NCBI RefSeq assembly: GCF_000730625.1
Contig: NZ_BBIT01000019.1
Coordinates: forward strand, 1-64,000
Length of the DNA stretch: 64,000 nucleotides
From: Pseudomonas oryzihabitans NBRC 102199
Lineage (GTDB): Bacteria; Pseudomonadota; Gammaproteobacteria; Pseudomonadales; Pseudomonadaceae
Direction: 5' to 3'
This document shows, one piece after another, positions 26,678 to 35,348 of the stretch. Both the position numbers and the translations under genes were made by a program. Each line of letters opens with the position of its first letter. The first letter of the stretch is position 1. The notes beneath the pieces were generated by a model that had not been told where the DNA came from, ran no database searches, and saw only the letters and a list, made by a program, of their open reading frames with translations.

Positions 26678-27691
26678 ATGTCGGCAGCAGTCCCCGCCCC
26701 CCTCGATGACAGTCGTACCGCCGCGCGCTACGCGATGATCCGCAGTGCGCTGCGCGAAGCCATCCTGGCCGGTCGCGCGGCGCCAGGGCTGGTGCTGGTC
26801 GAGGCGCCGCTGGCGCAACTGTTCGGCACCAGCCGGGTGCCGGTGCGCCAGGCGCTGACGCTGTTGCAGGAGGAAGGCCTGATCCGCCGCTTCGAGGGGC
26901 GCGGCTATCTGATCGATCCGGCCGGCACCGCGGGCGAGCCGCAGCGCCAGCCACTGACCCGCCAATTGCTCGGGCTGGACAGCAGCGATGACCTGATCGA
27001 TACGCGCTCCCTGGGCGAGCGCGTCGGCGACGAGATCGCCGCCTGTGTCAGCCACGCCCTGCTCTTTGGCCATTTCCGGCTGGACGAGCAACGGGCGGCC
27101 GACCACCTGGGCGTCAGCCGCGCCGTGGTGCGCGAAGCCCTGATGCGCCTGCGTGACCGCGGCCTGGTGGAAAAGGAACCCTATGGCCAGTGGCTGGCCG
27201 GTCCGCTCACCGCCCAGGCCATCCGCGACGACTACGAGATCCGCGCCCTGCTGGAACCCGAGGCGCTGTTACAGACCGCGCCGGGTCTGGCGCGTAGCGA
27301 GCTGCTGGCGATGCTGGAACGGCTGGAGCAACTGGCCGCCCACCCTGCCCCCACCTCCTGGGCGGCGGTGGAGCGCATCGAGGCGGATCTGCATGAGCGG
27401 TGCCTGGCCGGCCTGCGCAATCGCAAGCTGGCCCAGCTGATCGCCCACAGCCAGAGTCCACTGAACGTCTCGCGCATCTTCCACCAGTCGCTCGGCACGC
27501 CGCTGGACGAGGCGGTGCTGGTGGAGCATCGCCTGGTGCTGGAATCCCTGCTGGTAGGCAGTCCGGACTCGGCGGCCAGCCAGTTGCGCAATCACCTCCT
27601 GCGCGGCCGCGATCGCACCCTGCAGCGGCTCAAGGTGCTCTCGGTATTGCCCGACCCGGAATTGCCGGCCTACCTGGAGCGCCTCAGCTAG
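26678..27691 (+). CDS. GntR-family regulator with two winged-helix domains
   Basis: 337-aa transcription regulator. Two successive GntR-type wHTH segments are visible: residues about 17-80 (IRSALREAILAGRA, FGTSRVPVRQALTLLQEEG, RRFEGRGYLI) and about 110-170 (VGDEIAACVSHALLFGHFRL, LGVSRAVVREALMRLRDRG), followed by a helical FCD-like effector domain. The start at ATG 26678 has GGAAGG upstream; an earlier ATG at 26564 is disfavoured because it reads through the presumed promoter. It is divergent from the amidase operon and presumably represses it until the substrate appears. Its stop codon TAG lies in the terminal repeat of the neighbouring MITE. Confidence 0.9.
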   Translation: MSAAVPAPLDDSRTAARYAMIRSALREAILAGRAAPGLVLVEAPLAQLFGTSRVPVRQALTLLQEEGLIRRFEGRGYLIDPAGTAGEPQRQPLTRQLLGLDSSDDLIDTRSLGERVGDEIAACVSHALLFGHFRLDEQRAADHLGVSRAVVREALMRLRDRGLVEKEPYGQWLAGPLTAQAIRDDYEIRALLEPEALLQTAPGLARSELLAMLERLEQLAAHPAPTSWAAVERIEADLHERCLAGLRNRKLAQLIAHSQSPLNVSRIFHQSLGTPLDEAVLVEHRLVLESLLVGSPDSAASQLRNHLLRGRDRTLQRLKVLSVLPDPELPAYLERLS

Positions 27692-27868
27692 TGTGGTGTT
27701 TCAGACGTTATCTGCACAATTTTGGCGGCGCTTTTTAGGCCCCGGCGGCGTTCCCACTCCTCGCCATAGCCCTGCTATGACTCGTCGCGGCGCCTAGCCA
27801 GCTCGGAACGCCGAACCGCCAAAAATCACTCGCCAACTCTTGCGCGAACGTCTGAAACACCACACTAG
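27688..27868. mobile_element. 181-bp MITE-like element between convergent genes
   Basis: Perfect 22-bp terminal inverted repeats: CTAGTGTGGTGTTTCAGACG.. from 27688 to 27709 and its reverse complement at 27847-27868. A second inner palindrome (TTTTGGCGG against CCGCCAAAAA; GGCGTTCC against GGAACGCC) makes the element a long imperfect hairpin. There is no ORF. Both ends begin with CTAG, and these TAGs are the stop codons of gntR (27689-27691) and of the metI-like gene (27865-27867). It may act as a bidirectional terminator. Confidence 0.85.
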
Positions 27869-28518
27869 CGTGCCCGCAGGTGCCGCACGTAGCGGTCGCC
27901 GATGAACTGGATGCCGCACACCAGCACCACCAGGATGACGATCACCACGGCCATCACCTGGGTGTCGTAGCGCTGGTAGCCATAGCGGATCGCCAGGTCG
28001 CCGAGACCCCCTGCGCCTATGGCACCGGCCATGGCCGAGGCGCCGATCATGGCCACCAGGGTCACGGTGAAGCCGCCGATGATGCCGGGTAGCGCCTCCG
28101 GCAGGAGCACGTTGAAGACGATGTGGCGCCGCTCGCAGCCCAGCGCCTGGGCCGCTTCTATCACCCCACCGCCGACCTCGCGCAGGCTGACCTCGGCGAT
28201 CCGGGCAAAGAACGGCGTGGCGCTGAGGGTGATGGGTACCACCGCCGCCCAGACGCCGATGGTGGTCCCGGTGATCAGCCGCGTCAGCGGGATCAGGGCC
28301 ACCAGCAGGATGATGAAGGGCGTGGCGCGAAAGGCGTTGATCAGGGTGCCCAGCACCCGGTTGAGGGTGGGCGCGGCAAAGATGGCGCCGCGCCCGGTGG
28401 TGACCAGCACCACTGCCAGGGCGATGCCGGCGAACCAGACGATGGCCGCCGACACGCTGACCATGGTCAGGGTATCGAGAAAGGCCTTCCACAGCGCCTT
28501 GAGCATGAAGTCAGACAT
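27865..28518 (-). CDS. metI: Methionine-type ABC transporter permease MetI
   Basis: 217-aa inner-membrane permease, standard MetI length, with five hydrophobic segments and the signature [21 protein letters not shown] (EAA loop) followed by [21 protein letters not shown]. The start overlaps the end of metN (28511-28518). The stop codon is provided by the MITE end. With MetN and MetQ it forms an importer for methionine or related thioethers/sulfoxides; in this sulfur-scavenging context the substrate may be broader. Confidence 0.92.
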   Translation of the reverse strand: MSDFMLKALWKAFLDTLTMVSVSAAIVWFAGIALAVVLVTTGRGAIFAAPTLNRVLGTLINAFRATPFIILLVALIPLTRLITGTTIGVWAAVVPITLSATPFFARIAEVSLREVGGGVIEAAQALGCERRHIVFNVLLPEALPGIIGGFTVTLVAMIGASAMAGAIGAGGLGDLAIRYGYQRYDTQVMAVVIVILVVLVCGIQFIGDRYVRHLRAR

Positions 28519-29605
28519 AGCCCAGCACCTCCGCCCGGGCGAACAACCCGGTCTGGGTCAGGAAGCCTGCCAGCCGCCGCTCCGGCGCCGCGGTCGCCAC
28601 CAGCAGGCGGCCCAGGGCATGGCCCTGGATACGGTCGATACCGCCATGCAGCAGTTCGACCGGTGCGCCGAGGGCCTGGCCCAGCGCCTGGAAGTCGGGC
28701 TCCACGCCCTGGCCGTCGTAGCTGAGTTCCAGCACCGCGCGGGCACCCGGTTGCCGGGTGGCACCGAGCCGCCTGGCCAGATCCGCCGGCAGCTGCGCCG
28801 CCAGGGGTGCCAGCAGCGCCCGGGTGGCTTCGGCCTGGGGCGCGCCGAACAGCTGCCACACCGGGCCCTGTTCGACGATGCGGCCGTGTTCCAGCACCAC
28901 CACCCGGTCGCAGATCTGGCGGATCACCGCCATCTCGTGGGTGATGAGCACGATGGTCAGTCCCAGGCGGCGATTGATGTCCTGCAACAGCGCCAGGATC
29001 GACTGGGTGGTCTCCGGATCCAGCGCCGAGGTGGCCTCGTCGCAGAGCAGCAGCTCGGGCCTCAGCATCAGCGCGCGGGCGATGCCCACCCGCTGCTTCT
29101 GGCCCCCGGACAGCCGCGAGGGATAGACCTGTTCCTTGCCCTGCAACCCGACCAGCTCGAGCAGTTCCCGCGCCCGGGCTTCGATCTCGTCGCGGCGAAA
29201 GCCGGCGGCCTTCAGCGGCAAGGCCAGATTCTCCAGCACCGTCTGCGAGGCCAGCAGATTGAAGTGCTGGAAGATCATGCCGATGCGCCGCCGCAGCGCC
29301 ACCAGGCGATCCCCCTTCAGGGTGCCGATGTCGACGCCGTCGACCAGGACCTGACCGGCGCTGACGTCTTCCAGGCGATTGAGGGTGCGAATCAGACTGG
29401 ACTTGCCGGCGCCACTGCGACCGATGATGCCGAAGATCTCGCCACGGGCGATGCTGAGGTCGATGTCCGCCAGGGCGGTCACCGGCAGCGCGCCGCCGGT
29501 GTAGATCTTTTGCACGCCGCTCAGGCGTAGATGCTCGCGCGCGGGAGCGGCCTGGGGTTCGGCGGGCGGCGGCGCCGGTGCGGTTCTGAGTAGTGCATTG
29601 CTCAT
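28511..29605 (-). CDS. metN: Methionine-type ABC transporter ATPase MetN
   Basis: 364-aa ATPase. Walker A GRSGAGKS, signature [17 protein letters not shown], Walker [14 protein letters not shown]; a C-terminal NIL-like regulatory domain (about 275-350: [31 protein letters not shown]) is present as in MetN, allowing inhibition by imported substrate. The first 25 residues (Pro/Ala-rich) extend beyond classical MetN; the next ATGs lie too far in. Overlaps metQ by 4 bp and metI by 8 bp. Confidence 0.93.
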   Translation of the reverse strand: MSNALLRTAPAPPPAEPQAAPAREHLRLSGVQKIYTGGALPVTALADIDLSIARGEIFGIIGRSGAGKSSLIRTLNRLEDVSAGQVLVDGVDIGTLKGDRLVALRRRIGMIFQHFNLLASQTVLENLALPLKAAGFRRDEIEARARELLELVGLQGKEQVYPSRLSGGQKQRVGIARALMLRPELLLCDEATSALDPETTQSILALLQDINRRLGLTIVLITHEMAVIRQICDRVVVLEHGRIVEQGPVWQLFGAPQAEATRALLAPLAAQLPADLARRLGATRQPGARAVLELSYDGQGVEPDFQALGQALGAPVELLHGGIDRIQGHALGRLLVATAAPERRLAGFLTQTGLFARAEVLGYV

Positions 29606-30444
29606 CGGGCGGCCTCCTGCCGGTTCAGCCAGGCCAGGCTGTACAGCTGCGGATTGCCATAGGCCTGGGCGATGGCCTCGCGCACCCGCGGATCGTTCTG
29701 GAACACCTGGATGAAGGTGCGGATCGCCGGGTCATCGGCCTTGTCCGGCTTGGTCACGAATCTCAGGGCATAGAGGTGACCGCTGGCCTCGTCGTCGCTG
29801 AACAGCAGGGCGCTGTTGGGATCCGTGGTGCCGGCGGCGAGGATGTGCGAGGGATAGCTTTGCGCCAGGGTCACGTCGTCCAGCACCCGCGCCAGTTGCG
29901 GACCGGGCAGTTCGATGAATTTCAGGTGGCGCGGATTGGCGACGATGTCCTGCAGGCTGGCCTTGGGCCCGGTACCGGGCTTGAGCTGGATCAGGCCGGC
30001 CCGGGCATAGAGGTGCAGCCCGCGGCCCTGGTTGACCGGATCGTCGGCCACCGCCACGGTGGCGCCGTCCGGCACCTCGGCGAAGCTCTTCACCCGTTTG
30101 GAATAGAGACCGACCTTGTTTTCCACGCCATAGGCGATGGGCACCAGGCCGTAGCCGTTCTGGGCGTTGGCGTTTTCCAGGAAGGGTTGATGCTGGAAGT
30201 AGTTGACGTCGATGTCGCCGTGGGCGAGCGCCAGATTCGGCGTGTTCCAGTCACTGAAGGCGACGATTTCCACCTCCACACCCCGCTCCCGCGCCACCTC
30301 GGCGGCGCGCTCCAGGGCGGCGTTCTGCGGACTGTCGTTGATGCCGAGGCGGATCTTCTGCGGCTCGGCGGCCTGGGCGGACAGCGCCAGGGTGGTGCTC
30401 GCCAGGAGCAGCCCGAGGCGCTGGAAAAGTGGAGGAATAGCCAT
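29602..30444 (-). CDS. metQ: MetQ-type periplasmic binding protein
   Basis: 280-aa binding protein with N-terminal signal [20 protein letters not shown] ending [10 protein letters not shown] and MetQ/NlpA motifs [46 protein letters not shown]. No lipobox Cys. It is the first gene of metQNI with a 4-bp overlap to metN. The second MetQ-like protein (10867) shares the same fold but is clearly diverged. Confidence 0.93.
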   Translation of the reverse strand: MAIPPLFQRLGLLLASTTLALSAQAAEPQKIRLGINDSPQNAALERAAEVARERGVEVEIVAFSDWNTPNLALAHGDIDVNYFQHQPFLENANAQNGYGLVPIAYGVENKVGLYSKRVKSFAEVPDGATVAVADDPVNQGRGLHLYARAGLIQLKPGTGPKASLQDIVANPRHLKFIELPGPQLARVLDDVTLAQSYPSHILAAGTTDPNSALLFSDDEASGHLYALRFVTKPDKADDPAIRTFIQVFQNDPRVREAIAQAYGNPQLYSLAWLNRQEAAR

Positions 30445-30507
30445 GGGAGACCTCGAGATGTCGAGGGCTCGTCCGGTGGTCCGGTGGAACCCGTAAGGGA
30501 AAGGGGA

Positions 30508-31536
30508 TCAGCTGCCCTTCTGGTCGGGCGTGTCGACGAAGAAATAGTCCTGCCAGCTGCCGGGCTGGTTGCGGATGGCCCCGATGCGGTACATGAATTC
30601 CGCCAGCTTCAGGGTGTTCTGCGGCGCCGTGTCGAAGTTGACCTCGGGGCTTTCGATGATCTGCTGGATCAGCGCCGGATCGAGGCGCGAATTCTCGACC
30701 TTCACATAGGTACGGGCGGCGGCGGCCTTGTCCTTCTCGATGATCTGTCCGGCCTCGACCAGCGCCTCGCGGAAGGCCTTGTAGGTCTTGGGATTGTCCC
30801 GGCGGAATTTCTCGGTGACGAACACCAGGTTGGGCGAGACGGCCCCACCCAGCACGTCATAGGAACTGAGCACCTTGTGCACCTTGCCGCTGGCCAGTTC
30901 CTGCTCCTGGAACGGCGGATTGGCGAAGTGGCTGTTGATCTCGGTACCACCGGAGATCACCGCCGCGGTGGCGTCCGGATGCGGCACCGCCACGGTCAGG
31001 GGATCCAGGCGATTCCAGTTCTTCTCGCCAAAGGCCTGGGCGGCGGCGTACTGCAGGAAGCGCGACTGCACCGAGACGTTGACCGCCGGCACGGCGATGC
31101 GGTCCTTGGCGGTGAAGTCGGCCAGGGTCTTCACCTGCGGATTGTTGGTGACCAGGTAGTTGGGAAAGGCCCCCAGGCTGGCCACGGCCTTGACGTTCTG
31201 CCGACCATGGGTGCGGTCCCAGAGCGTGAACAGCGGCCCGAGCCCGGCGGAGCCGACGTCCACCGCCCCCGACAGCACCGCCTCGTTGACGGCCGCGCCA
31301 CCGGACAGCTTTATCCAGTCGACCTTGATGTCGACGCCCTCTTGCTTGCCGTGCTTTTCGATCAGGTGCTGGTCACGCAGCACATGCAGGATCACATAGG
31401 ACACGCCGAATTGTTCGGAGATGCGCAGGGTGCCTTCGGCCTGGGCTGCCTGGGGTGCGGCGACCAGTCCGGTGAACAGGCTGGCGGCGAGCCCCAGGGT
31501 CAGGGGACGACGGGTGAAGAGAAGACGTGGGGGCAT
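30508..31536 (-). CDS. TauA/SsuA-like periplasmic binding protein (orphan)
   Basis: 342-aa secreted receptor; the signal peptide lies in the first 33 residues (LGLAASLFTGLVAAPQAAQAEG). It is a paralog of the protein at 2816-3826, sharing IEKHGKQEGVDIKVDW, the WDRTHGRQNVKA loop and SSYDVLGGAVSPN. No permease or ATPase of its class is adjacent, so it probably uses the tau-like transporter 30 kb away or one outside the window. It lies 63 bp upstream of metQ on the same strand. The upstream region carries an AACAGCT-TAGGCTATAA motif shared with its paralog. Confidence 0.91.
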   Translation of the reverse strand: MPPRLLFTRRPLTLGLAASLFTGLVAAPQAAQAEGTLRISEQFGVSYVILHVLRDQHLIEKHGKQEGVDIKVDWIKLSGGAAVNEAVLSGAVDVGSAGLGPLFTLWDRTHGRQNVKAVASLGAFPNYLVTNNPQVKTLADFTAKDRIAVPAVNVSVQSRFLQYAAAQAFGEKNWNRLDPLTVAVPHPDATAAVISGGTEINSHFANPPFQEQELASGKVHKVLSSYDVLGGAVSPNLVFVTEKFRRDNPKTYKAFREALVEAGQIIEKDKAAAARTYVKVENSRLDPALIQQIIESPEVNFDTAPQNTLKLAEFMYRIGAIRNQPGSWQDYFFVDTPDQKGS

Positions 31537-31793
31537 CGGGGTGCGCTCATCCTTGGTAGGGCTTATAGCCTACTCAAGCTGTTCAGAGTTTTTGAAATAA
31601 GGATGGGTTATATGAATAGGTCGAGGGGCAGTGTGGCTTTTCCCTCACCCCAACCCTCTCCCAAGGGAGAGGGGGTGCCCAAGGTGCGTAAGTTGGCGCT
31701 GGGCCCCTATGGAGGCCTGCTCCCACTACCTGGCACCCGGTCCGTAGGTTGGCGCTGAGCGGAGCGAAGCCCAACACCATCCTGCATCCCACC
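31537..31793. other. Intergenic region with promoter motif and dispersed repeats
   Basis: 257 bp without a gene. On the minus strand AACAGCTTGAGTAGGCTATAA lies about 27 bp upstream of the binding-protein ATG. Further on, CCCTCTCCC-AA-GGGAGAGGG (31654-31673) forms a tight hairpin, and CCGTAGGTTGGCGCTGAGCG.. from 31741 is a second copy of the repeat at 81-113. The hairpins lie downstream of the minus-strand gene ending at 31794 and may terminate it. Confidence 0.5.
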
Positions 31794-32768
31794 CTACTCC
31801 CGCGCGGCCTGCCGCGGCGCGTCCGGCTTGCTCACCCGGAATCCCTCGGCGAAGGTCGCCCGGGCCTCCAGGCGCTGCGGAATCAGGCCGCTGCGGTGGT
31901 AGAAGTCCGCCGCAGCCTGCTGGTCCGCCACCACCTGCGGGTCGATGGGCTCCCAGTGCAGCTGGCGGCGCTCGAATTGCAACCGGGCCACCGCCTCGGG
32001 AAAGCCGATGATCTGCGCCAGGGTCCTGGCATAGCCATCGAGGTGGGCGTAGCCCCAGCGTTGAGCAGCGGCCAGACGGTCGAGATAGTCCTGCAGCGCC
32101 GTGCGCCGGGCCGGATCGGCCAGGGCCGTGTCGGTGGCGGCCAGGAAGCTGTTGCCCGCCCAGAGTCCGCGACCACTGACCAGCACCCGGGCGCCGTCGA
32201 CCTGCTCGGCCTGGGCGGTGTAGGGCTCCCAGGTCGCCCAGGCGTCCACCGAGCCATTGGCCAGGGCCATCTTGGCGTCCACCGGGCCGAGGAAGCGAAA
32301 GCTCACGTCCTGAGCGGTCAGGCCCACCGAGTCCAGCGCCTTGAGGGCGATGTAATGGCCGATGGAGCCACGCCCGGTGGCGATGCGCTTGCCCTTGAGA
32401 TCGGCCGCCGTCCGCAGCGGCGAGTCGCGCGGCACGATCACCGCCGTGCCATAGGGATCGGACTTGTCCACGGCGATGGCCTTGACCGGCGCGCCAGCGG
32501 CCAGGGCGAACAGCAGCGGGCCATCGCCGATGATGCCGGCGTCCACCGCGCCGGCATTGAGCGCCTCGGCCAGGGGCGCGGCGGCGGGAAATTCCGCCCA
32601 CTGGATGCGATAACCCGGCAGGTCGCGCAGGCCATCGGCGGCCTCCAGCTGGGCGCGCATGTTGCCCTTCTGGTCGGCGATACGCAGGGTCAGGGGCTCG
32701 GCGGCCAGGGCTGCGGTGGCGGCGAGCAGCAGCGGTAGCGCCAGCAGGGTACGGCGGATAAGGGTCAT
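31794..32768 (-). CDS. SsuA-like periplasmic binding protein
   Basis: 324-aa secreted receptor with signal MTLIRRTLLALPLLLAATAA ending LAAEPL and SsuA motifs IADQKGNMRAQLEA, GIIGDGPLLFALAAG, RDSPLRTAADLKGKRIA, GSVDAWATWEPYTAQAEQ. Its start overlaps the stop of the preceding binding-protein gene by 4 bp. The pair of coupled receptors has no own permease; they probably feed an SsuBC-type transporter elsewhere. Confidence 0.92.
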   Translation of the reverse strand: MTLIRRTLLALPLLLAATAALAAEPLTLRIADQKGNMRAQLEAADGLRDLPGYRIQWAEFPAAAPLAEALNAGAVDAGIIGDGPLLFALAAGAPVKAIAVDKSDPYGTAVIVPRDSPLRTAADLKGKRIATGRGSIGHYIALKALDSVGLTAQDVSFRFLGPVDAKMALANGSVDAWATWEPYTAQAEQVDGARVLVSGRGLWAGNSFLAATDTALADPARRTALQDYLDRLAAAQRWGYAHLDGYARTLAQIIGFPEAVARLQFERRQLHWEPIDPQVVADQQAAADFYHRSGLIPQRLEARATFAEGFRVSKPDAPRQAARE

Positions 32769-33718
32769 GGTTTGGCTTCCTGGGTAAAGACGGAGGCATC
32801 GGCCAGGGCGGCCACGTCGACCGGTTTGGGCAGCACCTGGAGTTCGCTGAACAGATCGGCCACCTGCTGCACCGCGGCGACGTCCGCCGGCTGCACCGGG
32901 CGCAGGCCACGGGAGGTGCGGGTGGAAATGGCTACCGCAGCGCCTTCCGGCAGCCGCGTCAGCTCGGCATAGACCCGCGCATAGTCCTGCGGATGGGCGA
33001 CCGCCCAGGCCCGTGCCTGGGCCAGGCGCCCGGCGAAATCGGCGATGGCGGCGCGCTTGGCCGGGTCCTCCAGCGACGCCGGGGTGGCGGTGAGAAAGCC
33101 CAGGGCGGTGGTCAGCCCCTGGCCATCGCGCAGCAGCCGGGCGCCGTGTTGCTCGGCGATGCCGAGATAGGGATCGAAGGTCGCCCAGGCGTCGATCTGC
33201 CCGGCATTGAAGGCGGCACTGGCGTCGGTGGGCAGCACGAACTTGACCGTGACGTCCTCACGCTTGAGCCCGGCCTCTTCCAGGGCGGCATAGAGCAGGT
33301 GCTGGGAGATGCTGCCCTTGGCCGAGGACACCACCACGGTGCGCCCCTTGAGATCCTTGACCGAATGGATAGGTGAATCCTTCTGTACCAGCAGGCCGTT
33401 GGCCTGGGGGTAGCCGACATTGGTGGCGATGAGCTTGAGCGGCACGCCGCCGGACGCGGCCATCAGCACCGGCAGGTCACCGGCATAGGAGGTATCCACC
33501 GCGCCGACGCGCTGCGCCTCGAACAGTGGCGCGGCGCCCTGGAAGTTGGCCCAGCGATAGTTGTAGGGCGCGCCTTCGAGGGTGCCGGCGGCTTCCATCA
33601 TGGCGCGCAGACCGCGGGCCTGGTCGCCCAGCACCAGGGTCACGCCGGAGAGATCCGGCGCCGCCTGGGCCTGCCCCAGCAGCAAGGCCAGGCCCAGCGT
33701 GGCGAGCAGTCGCTTCAT
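32765..33718 (-). CDS. SsuA-like periplasmic binding protein
   Basis: 317-aa secreted receptor. ATG 33718 starts MKRLLATLGLALLLGQAQAA, an ideal signal peptide. Motifs: KDSPIHSVKDLKGRTVVVSS, AGQIDAWATFDPYLGIAEQ. It overlaps the aldolase gene upstream (33715-33718) and the second receptor downstream (32765-32768) by 4 bp each, forming a three-gene coupled unit: class II aldolase, SBP, SBP. Substrate unknown, organosulfur by context. Confidence 0.92.
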   Translation of the reverse strand: MKRLLATLGLALLLGQAQAAPDLSGVTLVLGDQARGLRAMMEAAGTLEGAPYNYRWANFQGAAPLFEAQRVGAVDTSYAGDLPVLMAASGGVPLKLIATNVGYPQANGLLVQKDSPIHSVKDLKGRTVVVSSAKGSISQHLLYAALEEAGLKREDVTVKFVLPTDASAAFNAGQIDAWATFDPYLGIAEQHGARLLRDGQGLTTALGFLTATPASLEDPAKRAAIADFAGRLAQARAWAVAHPQDYARVYAELTRLPEGAAVAISTRTSRGLRPVQPADVAAVQQVADLFSELQVLPKPVDVAALADASVFTQEAKP

Positions 33719-34494
33719 TGCGCGTACTCCCGGCCTTCGTGACGCTCCAGTTGACGTACCGCCGCCTCCCAGTGACGGACATGGGCGCCGCGCGCCAGAT
33801 TGCCGGGGATGAGGTCGCTGACCTTCTGCGCGACGGCGTCCGCAGCGATAACCAGCTCGGCGCCGCCGCTCTGGGCCGCCAGTTGCGCGGCGCAGGAGCG
33901 CTCCAGGTAATAGAGGTGCCAGAAGGCTTCTTCCAGACTTGCGCCCACGGTGAGCAGGCCGTGATTGCAGAGGATCATCGCCGGGTGCGCCCCGAGGTCG
34001 GCCACCAGCCGACTCTGCTCGTCCAGATCCAGGGCCACGCCCTCGTAGCCGTGATAGGCCAGGCGGCCAAAGAACCTCATGGCGTGTTGGGAAAGCATCA
34101 GCAGCCCGCCGCGCTGGGCGGAGACACCGATGCCCGCGGCCGTGTGGGTGTGCAGCACCGCATGGAGTTCCGGCTGGGCTCGGTGGATGGCGCTGTGGAT
34201 CACGTAGCCGGCCGGGTTGATACCCAGTCCGGTGGGGTCGAGGACGATCTCGCCGTCGATGTCCACCTTCACCAGCGAAGAGGCGGTGATCTCGTCGAAG
34301 GTCTGGCCGAAGGGATTGATCAGGAAGTGCGCCTCCGGGCCCGGCACCCGCAGCGAGAAGTGGGTGTAGATATGGTCGGTCCAGCGTTCGCGGGCGGCCA
34401 GGCGATAGGCGGCGGCGAGTTTGACCCGCGCCTCCCATTCGGCGGCGGACACCTGGGCGCGGACGCTGGCGAGGGCATTGTGGAAGGCGGTCAT
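33715..34494 (-). CDS. Class II aldolase/adducin-family protein
   Basis: 259-aa cytoplasmic zinc-dependent aldolase-fold protein. The metal-binding His pair is seen in LHAVLHTHTAAGIGVSAQ and a third His in AMILCNHGLLTVGASLEEAF; ITASSLVKVDIDGEIV is the substrate-loop signature. The family includes L-fuculose-phosphate aldolase and decarboxylases. Leading a unit with two sulfonate receptors, it could act on a sulfonated carbon skeleton, but this is inference. Confidence 0.9.
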   Translation of the reverse strand: MTAFHNALASVRAQVSAAEWEARVKLAAAYRLAARERWTDHIYTHFSLRVPGPEAHFLINPFGQTFDEITASSLVKVDIDGEIVLDPTGLGINPAGYVIHSAIHRAQPELHAVLHTHTAAGIGVSAQRGGLLMLSQHAMRFFGRLAYHGYEGVALDLDEQSRLVADLGAHPAMILCNHGLLTVGASLEEAFWHLYYLERSCAAQLAAQSGGAELVIAADAVAQKVSDLIPGNLARGAHVRHWEAAVRQLERHEGREYAQ

Positions 34495-34597
34495 GCAGCG
34501 GCTCCAGAAGCAGAAGAGGCGCCAGGGCGACGGGCGTTGCCCTGGTCTGCTTAGAACCTAACGTTGGGAGTTGCCGAGACGGAAATATCGATTGCGC

Positions 34598-34634
34598 ATA
34601 ACCTAATATGCACAGCACGGATAACCTATATTGC
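34598..34634. promoter_or_regulatory. Paired direct repeats in the divergent promoter region
   Basis: ATAACCTAATATGC (34598-34611) and ATAACCTATATTGC (34621-34634) are 12/14 identical and start 23 bp apart, about two helical turns, in the 251-bp region between the divergent aldolase and cupin genes. They look like tandem binding sites for one regulator. The region is AT-rich and otherwise empty. Confidence 0.5.
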
Positions 34635-34745
34635 AAATTATGTGAATTATAGTTTTCAGCACAGAACCAATCGATCTAAGGTGCTGGGCGCCGGCCTTGC
34701 TTTAATGGCCGTCATCGCCCACCCGGCTTACTCGTGGAGCCCTCC

Positions 34746-35348
34746 ATGACCCTTAGGCTCGACCGCCTGCGCCTGTTCCTGCATGACCTCGCCACCCTGG
34801 TCGACGAACACCCTGCCGAGCCGCAGCTGCTGCAGCGCGGCGCCGCCCTGCTCGGCGAACTGGTCCGCCATGACGACTGGCTGCCCGAGGACTGCGCCCT
34901 GCCCCGCCCCGAGCGCTATAGCCAGTACCTGCTCTATGCCGATGCCCGTCAGCGCTTCTCGGTGGTGAGCTTCGTCTGGGGGCCGGGCCAGGCCACGCCG
35001 GTGCATGACCACCGCACCTGGGGCCTGATCGGCATGCTGCGCGGCGCCGAGACCGCTCAGGGCTTCGCCCGCGATCCCGCCGGCCGCCTGCAGCCGGAAG
35101 GCGCTCCCGTGCGCCTGGAGCCGGGCCAGGTGGAAGCGGTCTCGCCGCGGGTGGGCGACATCCACCAGGTCAGCAACGCCTATGCCGACCGCACCTCCAT
35201 CAGCATCCACGTCTATGGCGGCAACATCGGCGCCGTGCGCCGCGCCGTCTATGCCGCCGATGGCCAGGAAAAGCCCTTCATCTCCGGCTACACCAATCGC
35301 CAGCTGCCCAACCTGTGGGACCTGTCCCAGGAGACCGCCACACCATGA
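34746..35348 (+). CDS. Cysteine dioxygenase-family cupin protein
   Basis: 200-aa cytoplasmic non-heme iron thiol dioxygenase. Fe ligands H87 and H89 (TPVHDHRTWG) and H140 (DIHQVSN) are visible. The family oxidises cysteine or 3-mercaptopropionate to the sulfinate; bacterial members of this length often prefer 3-mercaptopropionate. The start is ATG 34746 with GGAG upstream; ATG 34734 is also in frame. It overlaps the rhodanese start by 4 bp, tying thiol oxidation to sulfur-transfer chemistry. Confidence 0.9.
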   Translation: MTLRLDRLRLFLHDLATLVDEHPAEPQLLQRGAALLGELVRHDDWLPEDCALPRPERYSQYLLYADARQRFSVVSFVWGPGQATPVHDHRTWGLIGMLRGAETAQGFARDPAGRLQPEGAPVRLEPGQVEAVSPRVGDIHQVSNAYADRTSISIHVYGGNIGAVRRAVYAADGQEKPFISGYTNRQLPNLWDLSQETATP

